Origin: Alphaproteobacteria bacterium
GTDB lineage: Bacteria > Myxococcota_A > UBA796 > CAJQPC01
Direction: 5' to 3'
NCBI GenBank assembly: GCA_020632795.1
Contig: JACKEV010000006.1
Span: 740,501-804,500, forward strand
DNA: 64,000 nt
The notes under the pieces were generated by a model, which worked only from the letters and a program-made list of their open reading frames with translations, searched no databases and was not told where the DNA came from. Of the stretch, positions 36,862 to 44,576 are shown piece by piece (the stretch's first letter is position 1; every line of letters starts with the position of its first letter). The translations under genes and the position numbers were made by a program.

Positions 36862-39411
36862 ATGATGGGCCCGTCGGCCATCCTCGCCTTGATGTCGTGC
36901 CAGTGGTCCTCCCCTCGCCTGCCCCCGGCGCCCGAGGGCCAGCCCACCTCGCGCCTGCACGAGATCGGCAGCGGGGGGCCGATCCGCCTGCTGGACCGGC
37001 TCGACGCGGCCACGCTCACCCTGCCCGAGAGCAACCGCGACCCGTCGGCCGCTGACCTCGGGGTCATCGACCTCTCCAAGGGTTGGACCCGGGAGGCCAT
37101 CGACGAGGACAGCGAGGGCTGGACCCGCGCGTCTCCGGTGCAGCTCTCCCGGCGCAAGAGCCGCACCCCGCCGGCGGGCCTGTCCCTGTTCCGGGGCGAC
37201 CACGAGGTCACCTACCGCTGCCCGCCGCTGGGGCTCTCCGACAAGTGGTGCGTCGACGACGGCGCGCTGTGGGTGTCCTCCACCGACGACCCGAACACCT
37301 GGGACCCGCCGCCGGTGATGGTGTCCAGCCGGTCGCTGCGGCTGGTCGAGCGGCTGGATCGGGCCAGCGCCGGGCTCGATCCGGTCGACTACGTCCGCTA
37401 CGAGCTGACCCTGTACACCGACGACGACGGGCAGCGCACCCGGCCGGGCATGTTGCTGCCGGCGCCCGGCGAGGCGAGCTGGACCCTCACCCTGCCCCCG
37501 GACGCCGCGCTGGACATGGCGCTGTCGCTGGTGCCGCTGGGGCTGCTCGACGGCCCCGCGTCGGACGGGGTGACCCTGGAGGTGCTGGTCAACGGCGCGC
37601 AGGCCGGCCGGGCGCGGGTGAAGGCCCGGGACGGCTTCCAGCTCGAGCAGGTGGACCTCTCGGCCTGGGGAGGCCAGGAGGTCACCCTCACCCTGCGCAG
37701 CGCCCCCGGGGCCACGGCCTGGTGGGACTACCTGTTCATCGGCACCCCGCAGATCCGCACCCCGCCCAAGGACACGGTGCGGCGGGTCATCGTCATCGGG
37801 CTGGACACCACCCGCTACGCCAGCCTCACCCAGCACGGCTATGCCCGGGACACCACCGCCGCGCTGCAGGACTTCGCCGCCAGCAGCGTCATCTTCGATC
37901 GCGCCTGGGCGCCCGCGCCCCGCACCCGCCCCAGCTTCCGCACCGCCACCACCGGCCGCCGGCCCTTCGCGGCCGTGGACGCGGCGACCTTCGGCGAGGT
38001 GTTCCGGGAGGCGGGCTTCGTGACCGCGGGGGTCACCGCCAACGTCCACCTCACCCCCCGGATGGGCTTCAACGACGGCTTCGACCTGTGGGTGTTCGAG
38101 AACGCGGTCGACGCGGAGGTCGAGATCGACCGGGCCAAGGGCTGGCTGGAGCAGCACCAGGACCAGGACGCCTTCCTGTTCGTCCACTTCATGGACCCCC
38201 ACGACTTCTACACCGCGCCCTGGCCCTACGAGAACCACTACGTCAAGACCGACCCGGGCCCGCTGGACTGGCGGATGAACCGCTGGCAGATCACCGCCCT
38301 CGCAGACCAGCTCACCCCCGACAACATCGCCTGGCTCCAGGCCCGCTACGACAGCGAGCTGTACTACATGGCGAAGCAGCTCGCCGGCTTCGTGGCCTGG
38401 GCCGACAGCCTGCCCGGCGAGACGCTCTTCGTGATGCACTCCGACCACGGCGAGGAGTTCTTCGAGCACGGCGGCTACGAGCACAACCACACCCTCTACG
38501 AGGAGGTGGTGCACGCGGTGCTGTGGATGCGGCTGCCGGGGGGCTGGGGCGGCGGGCCCCACCGGGTGGACACCCCGGTCGCGCTGATGGACATCGCGCC
38601 GACGCTCTACGACTTCATCGGGCTGCCCCCGGAGCGCTGGCCCGAGGTGGACGGCACCTCCCTGCGCCCGCTGCTGGACGCGGGCCGCTCCGACGAGGCC
38701 GACGCCCTGCGGCAGACCCTGGCCGCGCGCCCCCTGCCCATCGGTCACCTGATGTACGACAGCGAACGCTGGGCGGTGGTGGCCGAGGACCACAAGTACA
38801 TCCTGCAGACGATGAGCGGCGAAGAGGAGCTGTACGACCTCGCCGCCGACCCGGGCGAGCAGCAGAACCTCATCGAGGAGACGGACCGCGAGCGCCTGGA
38901 CCACTTCCTGGGGCGGCTCAGCGACGCCACCGGCTGGCCCACCGGGCCGGGCTGGCGGGTCGAGCTGCTCAACGGAAAGGATCCCTTCACCCTGCGCGTG
39001 GACGGCCGCATCGTGGCGGCGGAGGTCATCGACCCCGAGGCCGGGCGCAAGCGGCGGGCCAACCTGGAGTGGGGCGAGATCCCCAGGACGGACATCGAAG
39101 AGGTCGGCGCCGTCGAGATCACGGAAGACGGCGCGGCGCTGATCGTCACCCCGGGCAGCAAGGGGCGCGGCACCCTCGGCGTCATCCTGGACGGGTGGCA
39201 GCGCACGGGCGCGCTGGTGGTCGACGGCACGACCCTGCCCATCGGGGCCGAGGGCGGTGCGGTCTCGATCGACCGCACCCGCATCCGGGTCGAGCCGGGG
39301 GCCGTCATCCTGCCGCAGGACTCGATGCGGAACCACGTCGAGGCGCCGGACGAGGACGGGGCGGATGACGAGGCGCTGGAGGCGCTGCGGGCGCTGGGGT
39401 ACATCGAGTAG
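36862..39411 (+). CDS. Alkaline-phosphatase-superfamily (sulfatase-like) lipoprotein
   Basis: 849 residues, probable lipoprotein (ALMSC at residues 9-13). An unrecognised N-terminal beta domain of about 300 residues precedes a sulfatase-fold domain: VIVIGLDTTRYASLTQHGY (metal Asp near 313), FLFVHFMDPHDFY, VMHSDHGEEFFEHGG, ending in the classic LRALGYIE. At the nucleophile position the sequence is APRTRPSFRTATTG (about 350). There is Thr and no Cys or Ser of the CxPxR formylglycine site, so it is likely a phospho- or phosphoglycerol-transferase-type or phosphatase member, not a true sulfatase. A further beta domain of about 150 residues precedes the tail. Convergent with a SUMF gene 21 bases away. 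Confidence 0.82.
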   Translation: MMGPSAILALMSCQWSSPRLPPAPEGQPTSRLHEIGSGGPIRLLDRLDAATLTLPESNRDPSAADLGVIDLSKGWTREAIDEDSEGWTRASPVQLSRRKSRTPPAGLSLFRGDHEVTYRCPPLGLSDKWCVDDGALWVSSTDDPNTWDPPPVMVSSRSLRLVERLDRASAGLDPVDYVRYELTLYTDDDGQRTRPGMLLPAPGEASWTLTLPPDAALDMALSLVPLGLLDGPASDGVTLEVLVNGAQAGRARVKARDGFQLEQVDLSAWGGQEVTLTLRSAPGATAWWDYLFIGTPQIRTPPKDTVRRVIVIGLDTTRYASLTQHGYARDTTAALQDFAASSVIFDRAWAPAPRTRPSFRTATTGRRPFAAVDAATFGEVFREAGFVTAGVTANVHLTPRMGFNDGFDLWVFENAVDAEVEIDRAKGWLEQHQDQDAFLFVHFMDPHDFYTAPWPYENHYVKTDPGPLDWRMNRWQITALADQLTPDNIAWLQARYDSELYYMAKQLAGFVAWADSLPGETLFVMHSDHGEEFFEHGGYEHNHTLYEEVVHAVLWMRLPGGWGGGPHRVDTPVALMDIAPTLYDFIGLPPERWPEVDGTSLRPLLDAGRSDEADALRQTLAARPLPIGHLMYDSERWAVVAEDHKYILQTMSGEEELYDLAADPGEQQNLIEETDRERLDHFLGRLSDATGWPTGPGWRVELLNGKDPFTLRVDGRIVAAEVIDPEAGRKRRANLEWGEIPRTDIEEVGAVEITEDGAALIVTPGSKGRGTLGVILDGWQRTGALVVDGTTLPIGAEGGAVSIDRTRIRVEPGAVILPQDSMRNHVEAPDEDGADDEALEALRALGYIE

Positions 39412-39432
39412 TCGCGGCGGGGGCTGCGCCTT

Positions 39433-40317
39433 CTACTCGTCCGCCGGAGCGCTGGGACCGATGGCCAGGCGGAAGCCCAGGTCGTCGTCCTGGAGGCCGG
39501 GCGCGTAGAGGCCGCGACAGGCTGCGCGTGTGTAGCGCGCGCTGCTGAGCCACGAACCGCCCCGGACCGCCCGGTCCGGGCCGCTCTGCACCACCGGATC
39601 GAGCTGCGGTCCTGGCGCGTAGGTTGCGTATGCGTCCTCGCACCACTCCAGGACGTTCCCGAGCATGTCGTAGAGCCCCCAAGGATTGGCCAGCTTGAGC
39701 TGGACAGGTCGTGTACCCGCTCGCTCGTGTGCGACCTGCTTCTCCTTCCAGTTCGACGAGTCGACCCCGTTGTCCAACTCGAAGCCGACCCCGCTGTTGC
39801 CCCCGTACCAGGCGATCGCGTCCAGCCCCGGGGCGTTGTTCGCCCCCAGGATCTCCAAGGGCCCGCGCCAGGTCGAGGTCGTCGTGCCCGCGCGGCAGGC
39901 GTACTCCCACTCCGCCTCGGTGGGCAGGCGGACGAGGAGCCCCCGCACCTGCCGGTTCAGCCGCTCACAGAACCCCTGGCCGTCCGCCCAGCTCACCTGC
40001 TCGACCGGACGTGTGGGGCTCCGGAAGCAGCTCGGGTTATCGCCGACGACGGCCTGCCACAGCGCCTGGGTCACCGGCGTGTCCCCCAGCCAGAAGCCCT
40101 GGCTCAGCTCGACGCGGTGCTGGGGGCCCTCATCGACCAGGCGGCCCGGCTCATCCGGAGGAGAGCCCATCATGAAGGCGCCGGGGGGAATCCACCGCAT
40201 GCGCTGGGTCACGAAGCCCACCGCGACGTCCGCGAACACGCCGAAGCGGTCCTCGCCCCAGCCGACCGCCCAGTCCGGTGGAGGGCCCGCGCCCAGAGGA
40301 GGCTTCGGGGGGGTCAC
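39433..40317 (-). CDS. SUMF/formylglycine-generating-enzyme-fold protein without catalytic Cys
   Basis: 294 residues from GTG 40317 (GAGGA upstream). The SUMF1/EgtB/PvdO fold spans the protein: RWIPPGAFMMGSPPDEPGR, VTQALWQAVVGDNPS, PVEQVSWADGQGFCERLN, RLPTEAEWEYACRAG, LYDMLGNVLEWCEDAY and RAVRGGSWLSSARYTRAACR with GFRL. True formylglycine-generating enzymes have two Cys after GGS. Here those positions are Ser and Thr, so a binding role (C-type-lectin-like surface) is more likely. No signal peptide. Lies next to a sulfatase-like gene, but the latter lacks the Cys substrate, so the pairing is not the classical activation pair. Confidence 0.84.
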   Translation of the reverse strand: MTPPKPPLGAGPPPDWAVGWGEDRFGVFADVAVGFVTQRMRWIPPGAFMMGSPPDEPGRLVDEGPQHRVELSQGFWLGDTPVTQALWQAVVGDNPSCFRSPTRPVEQVSWADGQGFCERLNRQVRGLLVRLPTEAEWEYACRAGTTTSTWRGPLEILGANNAPGLDAIAWYGGNSGVGFELDNGVDSSNWKEKQVAHERAGTRPVQLKLANPWGLYDMLGNVLEWCEDAYATYAPGPQLDPVVQSGPDRAVRGGSWLSSARYTRAACRGLYAPGLQDDDLGFRLAIGPSAPADE

Positions 40318-40364
40318 GAGGCTTCCTCGACACAGGGGATCTGATCGGAGGCTTCGCCGCTGAG

Positions 40365-40493
40365 CGCTGGACCTCGGACCAGACGGGAGCCCACGTCGTC
40401 GTACCGGCTGTCGGGCGGGATGACGTCGCGACAGGCCGCGCTGGCCCAGGAGCCGGGACAGATGAACCCTCTGAAGCATGGACTCGGCATGTG
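40365..40493 (-). pseudogene. Remnant of a second SUMF-domain gene (C-terminal end)
   Basis: In the minus strand a short open stretch reads PGSWASAACRDVIPPDSRYD followed by DVGSRLVRG, clearly the final 40 residues of a SUMF domain (GGSW...CR...R...GFRLVRG). Relative to the intact neighbour it has lost about four residues after GSWAS and changed GFR to GSR. No upstream part of the domain was found in any frame before the lipoprotein gene. The longer frame that contains it (40640 to 40314) lacks a plausible start region. A decayed duplicate of the adjacent gene is the simplest reading. Confidence 0.6.
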
Positions 40494-40629
40494 CGCTCCA
40501 GGTCGTGCGGAGGGGTCAGGTATCCCAGCGGACCGGGCCCGCCCGATGGCCCGAACGCGGGTCGACCCGCAGAGCGGGCGCGACCCGATGAGCGACGCCG
40601 TGGTGGGGCCTCTCGGGCCCCCCGCCCCC

Positions 40630-41418
40630 TCACATATCAAACAGCTTGATCGCCCGAAGCTCCGTGAAGTCCGGGTCCCCGAGGGTCCCCTCGTTGAGGA
40701 CCTCCACCCTGAGGTACCGCGTGGTCTGGGACGGCGTGGAGAGCACCGTGGGGTTGGAGACCGCGGTGTACTCCTCGTTGTCGGCCGTGCCCGCGCCGAT
40801 GGCCTCCCAGCCGGTGATGGTCGTCCAGCCGCCGTCGTCCCAGGCGGGCGCGGTGCCGCCGGTCTCGGCGTGCACAGAGAGCTGCAGGCTCGTCACCTTG
40901 CCGTCGGAGTACATCTGCCAGATCCGGGCCTCGTCGAAGTCCACGGTCGTGCAGCTGTTGTCGCTGCAGGCGTCGACGATGAGCACGCCGACCATCAATT
41001 CGTCGGTGATGCCGTGGTGGCTGTACCAGGTCGCGCCGCTGTCGGGGTTGCTCTTGGAGGAGACGTCCGGGCTGTCGGTAGAGGGGGACTCGTCGCACAG
41101 CGTGCCCTGGGGCTCCCAGCCCTCGCCCTCGCTGCAGTTGACGCCGAGATCCGTGCCGTACACATAGGTGTTGTCGGCGTTGCCGCTGTCCTGCCCGTAG
41201 ACGGTGATCGCGACCACCGAGGCTGCGCCGCCGACGAAGGTGCCCTTGAGCTGGTTGCCCTCGGCGGCGCTGCCGGTGTCGTCTGTAGCGCTGGTGTCGT
41301 CGGTGGTGCTCGTGTCGTCCGTGACGCTGGTGTCGTCGGAGCCCGACGAGTCGTCGGTGACGTCCTTGTCTCCACAAGCCAGGAGGGCGGTCAGGCTGAT
41401 CAGCGCGGTGAGTCTCAT
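40630..41418 (-). CDS. Lipoprotein with Asp/Thr/Ser repeat linker
   Basis: 262 residues from ATG 41418 with AAGGAG upstream. Signal and lipobox LLAC. Residues 20-55 are a low-complexity linker of TDDTS-like six-residue units. The globular part (FVGGAASVVAITVYGQDSGN ... RYLRVEVLNEG) has two Cys pairs and ends with LRAIKLFDM, suggestive of a jelly-roll domain like discoidin/carbohydrate-binding modules. Similar acidic-linker lipoproteins are typical of myxobacteria. Function unknown. Confidence 0.75.
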   Translation of the reverse strand: MRLTALISLTALLACGDKDVTDDSSGSDDTSVTDDTSTTDDTSATDDTGSAAEGNQLKGTFVGGAASVVAITVYGQDSGNADNTYVYGTDLGVNCSEGEGWEPQGTLCDESPSTDSPDVSSKSNPDSGATWYSHHGITDELMVGVLIVDACSDNSCTTVDFDEARIWQMYSDGKVTSLQLSVHAETGGTAPAWDDGGWTTITGWEAIGAGTADNEEYTAVSNPTVLSTPSQTTRYLRVEVLNEGTLGDPDFTELRAIKLFDM

Positions 41419-41799
41419 GGGGGTCTCCTTCATTTCAGGGAGCATACCGATGCTCCTCGGGTTCAAGGTACTCAGCGAAGGTGTCAGGATCTCTTACAGA
41501 GGTGGCACAGGGCCGCTCGGCGCCCGGATCGGCGCCCGGGTCGGTGTCGTCGGGCGATATCCCCCACGCGCCCTCCAGCATGCTCAGGAGCAGCGCGCCG
41601 CAGCCGGCGAGGTGCGCCTCGCCCTGGGGCGCCTGGATGCCCCCACCGCACCATGGACGAGGGCAGCGCCGGGAACACCACGGCGACGGACGGACGAGCG
41701 ATCATGTGTGCCTTCAGGACCCTACGAGGAGGTCAGCGGCACATCCCAGGTCTGCGGCGGGATAGTAACACCTCGCTCGACCCCCCGGAGGGACATCCC
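41419..41799. other. Gene-poor stretch with possible gene remnant
   Basis: About 380 bases between the divergent lipoprotein and P450 genes. A minus-strand frame ending at 41435 (through EAHLAGCGALLLSMLEGAWG) shows G/C-ending codons over its first half but lacks a start codon and then loses codon bias, so it may be a decayed 3' fragment. Otherwise it would hold the two divergent promoters. No clear elements were found. Confidence 0.35.
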
Positions 41800-43146
41800 A
41801 TGTCCACCCCTCGCCCGATCCCCCACGCCGGCCTCGCCTTCACCCTCCGCCAGCTCCCCCGCGTTCGGGGGGACCGCATGGGCATCTTCGCCGACCTGGT
41901 GCGGGAGTACGGCGACGTGGCCGCCATCCGCCTGGGGCCGGTGGTTCTCCACGTCTTCAACCGGCCCGAGCACGCCCAGCACGTCCTGCAGACGGCCTAC
42001 CGGAACTACCACAAGGATCCCCACGTCATCGGGCCGGTCGAGCAGTTCACCGGCCGGACCATGTTCACCAGCGACGGCGAGCCCTGGCTGCAGCAGCGCC
42101 GGCTCATGCAGCCCGGCTTCCACCGCAAGCGGCTGGACGAGGTCGCCCACCAGGCCACCCTCGCCGCCGAGGCCGCGCTGGACCGCTGGCGCGCGGCCGG
42201 GGACACCCCCCTCGACATGCAGCAGGAGCTGTCCCGGATGACCCTGGAGTTCATCGGGCACGCCCTGTTCCACGTCGACCTGAGCGGCGACGCCAGCGCG
42301 CTGGGCCGGGCCTTCGTCACCGGAAATGAGTACGCCATCTACCACATTGACGTGCCCATCGCGCCCCCGCCCGCGGTGCCCACGCGCCGGAACCGGCAGT
42401 TCAAGGCGGCCATGCAGACCATCGACGGCTTCCTGCTCGACCTCATCGCCCAGCGGGAGGCCGCCGCCGAGCCCCCGGACGACCTGCTCACCATGCTCCT
42501 GGAGGCCCGCGACGAGGAGACCGGCGAGGGCATGCCCCGGGCGCAGGTCCGCAACGAGTGCCTCTCCTTGTTCTCGGCCGGGCACGACTCCACCGCCAGC
42601 ACGCTGATGTGGGCGCTCGTGCTGCTCTCCCAGCACCCCGAGGTCGAGGCGCGGCTCCTGGAGGAGGTCGACGCGGTGCTGGCCGACCGCCCGGCCACCC
42701 TCGACGACCTCAAGTCCCTGGTCTACACCCGCCAGGTGCTCGACGAGACCCTGCGGCTGTACCCGCCCGGCTGGGCGCTGCCCCGGATGGCCGTTGAGGC
42801 CGACGTCATCGAGGGCTGGGCCGTCCCCGCCCGCGCCAACGTGACGCTCTCGGTCGCCGCCATGCACCGCCACCCGGCGCTGTGGGAGGCCCCCGACGCC
42901 TTCCGCCCCGAGCGCTTCGCCCCCGGCGCCGACGCCGAGCGGCACCGCTACCAGTACATCCCCTTCGGCGGCGGCCCCCGCCAGTGCATCGGCAAGCGCC
43001 TGGCCCTGACGGTGGCCACGCTCATCCTGCCCACGCTGCTGCGGCGCGTTCAGCTCAAGCTGACGCCGGGTCACCCCATCGAGACCGAGACGGTGCTGGG
43101 GCTGCACGCGAAGCACGGGGCCCCGATGACCCGGCTGTGGCGCTGA
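41800..43146 (+). CDS. Cytochrome P450
   Basis: 448 residues from ATG 41800 with GGAGG eight bases upstream. Soluble, with no membrane anchor. The I-helix has SLFSAGHDSTAS (oxygen-activating AGxxT), the K-helix ETLRLYPPGW (ExxR), the meander RFAPG and the haem loop FGGGPRQCIG with ligand Cys near residue 396. Closest in style to bacterial class CYP proteins that resemble fatty-acid hydroxylases (CYP102/CYP4-like spacing). It needs a ferredoxin or other redox partner. The window's ISC-type ferredoxin is a distant candidate. Substrate unknown. Confidence 0.95.
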   Translation: MSTPRPIPHAGLAFTLRQLPRVRGDRMGIFADLVREYGDVAAIRLGPVVLHVFNRPEHAQHVLQTAYRNYHKDPHVIGPVEQFTGRTMFTSDGEPWLQQRRLMQPGFHRKRLDEVAHQATLAAEAALDRWRAAGDTPLDMQQELSRMTLEFIGHALFHVDLSGDASALGRAFVTGNEYAIYHIDVPIAPPPAVPTRRNRQFKAAMQTIDGFLLDLIAQREAAAEPPDDLLTMLLEARDEETGEGMPRAQVRNECLSLFSAGHDSTASTLMWALVLLSQHPEVEARLLEEVDAVLADRPATLDDLKSLVYTRQVLDETLRLYPPGWALPRMAVEADVIEGWAVPARANVTLSVAAMHRHPALWEAPDAFRPERFAPGADAERHRYQYIPFGGGPRQCIGKRLALTVATLILPTLLRRVQLKLTPGHPIETETVLGLHAKHGAPMTRLWR

Positions 43147-43332
43147 CCGATCGGATAGACGCTGAAATGGATCCCGCCGCGCGGCCGGGTGACAGTGGGT
43201 GTGCCTGACGGAGACGCCGTCCTCATCGGCATCACGGAAGACAAGCCGGCTCCTTCAGGCGCCCATCCACCCCCGCGCTCCCGAGACCTCGGGGCGCGCT
43301 GTGGCCACCTGCGCGTGGTCGAGGAGTCCCCC

Positions 43333-44529
43333 ATGACGGCCAAGGCTGTGACCTTCGGTGACCTGGTCCTGCAGTTCACCTCCACCTTCGACCTGCTCTG
43401 GAACGACAAGAAGAGCGGCGGCAAGTACAACGGCGGCTACTGGAAGCCGGTCCCCCCCGCCGGCTTCCACGCCCTCGGGTCGCTCGGCCTGTCCAACTAC
43501 GACGACCCCAACGGCAAGGTCGGCGTGCTGTGCGTGAAGGAGACCCGGTCCGGCAGCGGCGCGCTGGCGCGGCCCCTCAGCTACGAGCGCATCTGGAAGG
43601 ACAGCGGCTCCGGCGCGCGCAAGAACGGCTCCTGTTGGCGCCCCGTGCCGCCCGCCGGCTACGTCGCGCTGGGCGACGTCTTCCAGTCCGGCCACAACGA
43701 CGCGCCCTCCCTGGACGACGTGATGTGCGTCCGCCAGGACCTCACCTACGACGGCAAGGTGGGCGACCGGATCTGGACCGACAAGGGGACCGGGTCCGAC
43801 AAGGACTTCGGCTCCTGGGAGGTCATCACCCCGGACGCCTTCCTGGACTCCGAGCGCGGCCTGTTCGCGCCCAACACGTTCATCGGGCGGGCCAGCCACG
43901 ACAAGCCCGACGCCGGGGACGTGGTCCACGTCCTCAACCTGCTCATCCCCGCCCACCAGGTCCCCGAGCCGGAGCCGCCGGAGCTGACCAGCCGCGCCCG
44001 GCCGCCCAGCGAGACCACCCCCCAGATCGACCGGGTCATCACCGTGCCCTACACCGCGATCCAGGACGACTCCAAGGACACCGCCTGGAAGCTGGAGAAC
44101 TCCCCCTTCTACGAGGTGGAGCGCGAGATCAACTACTCCCTGCTGCTGTTCGACGACAACCGCACCAGCACCACCCAGGTCCAGAAGGACACCATCGCGG
44201 TCGGCGTCACGAAGAGCCAGTCCGAGACCTTCTCGCAGAAGACCGGCATCTCGGTGACCGCCGAGAGCGGCGTCTCCTTCATCGCCAACGGCAAGGTCTC
44301 CGCGACGGTGACCGTGGAGCTGGGCTGGTCGACGACCACCAGCGTGTCCCAGTTCGAGAGCCGCACGATCGAGCGCACCCTGGCCACCCCGCCGAACACG
44401 TCCGGGGCGCTGTGGGTCGTCCACTACAAGCTCTACGCGGTGCGCGAGGACGGGACCCGGTTCTCCCAGCCGCTGACCTTCGACGTCAGCTCCTTCACCC
44501 ACTCCCAGTACCCCCCGGTCTCGGAGTAG
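43333..44529 (+). CDS. Vps62-domain protein with aerolysin-like pore-former C-terminus
   Basis: 398 residues from ATG 43333, with GAGGAG upstream. Residues 1-210 contain two to three Vps62-type repeats (FDLLWNDKKSGGKYNGGYW, KPVPPAGFHALGSLGLSNY, RPVPPAGYVALGDVFQSG), beta-prism modules common in fungal and bacterial secreted proteins. Residues 235-398 show the alternating Ser/Thr strand pattern of aerolysin/ETX-MTX2 pore formers (SQSETFSQKTGISVTAESGV, FIANGKVSATVTVELGWST, TTSVSQFESRTIERTL). No signal peptide is visible. Followed 47 bases later by the kinase-SUMF gene in the same direction. Proposed pore-forming effector. Both domain calls rest on pattern reading. Confidence 0.72.
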   Translation: MTAKAVTFGDLVLQFTSTFDLLWNDKKSGGKYNGGYWKPVPPAGFHALGSLGLSNYDDPNGKVGVLCVKETRSGSGALARPLSYERIWKDSGSGARKNGSCWRPVPPAGYVALGDVFQSGHNDAPSLDDVMCVRQDLTYDGKVGDRIWTDKGTGSDKDFGSWEVITPDAFLDSERGLFAPNTFIGRASHDKPDAGDVVHVLNLLIPAHQVPEPEPPELTSRARPPSETTPQIDRVITVPYTAIQDDSKDTAWKLENSPFYEVEREINYSLLLFDDNRTSTTQVQKDTIAVGVTKSQSETFSQKTGISVTAESGVSFIANGKVSATVTVELGWSTTTSVSQFESRTIERTLATPPNTSGALWVVHYKLYAVREDGTRFSQPLTFDVSSFTHSQYPPVSE

Positions 44530-44576
44530 TCGGCCGCTTGCAGCGGGTCGGCCCCGGGTGATGTACTCGGGGCGAG

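Noticed and set aside
36862..39411. True sulfatase activated by the adjacent SUMF protein
   Set aside because: The CxPxR or SxPxR site is missing in the enzyme and the SUMF protein lacks the two catalytic cysteines.
40365..40493. Template repeat of a diversity-generating retroelement
   Set aside because: Differences from the neighbouring SUMF gene are not limited to adenines and include a deletion, so a decayed paralogue fits better.
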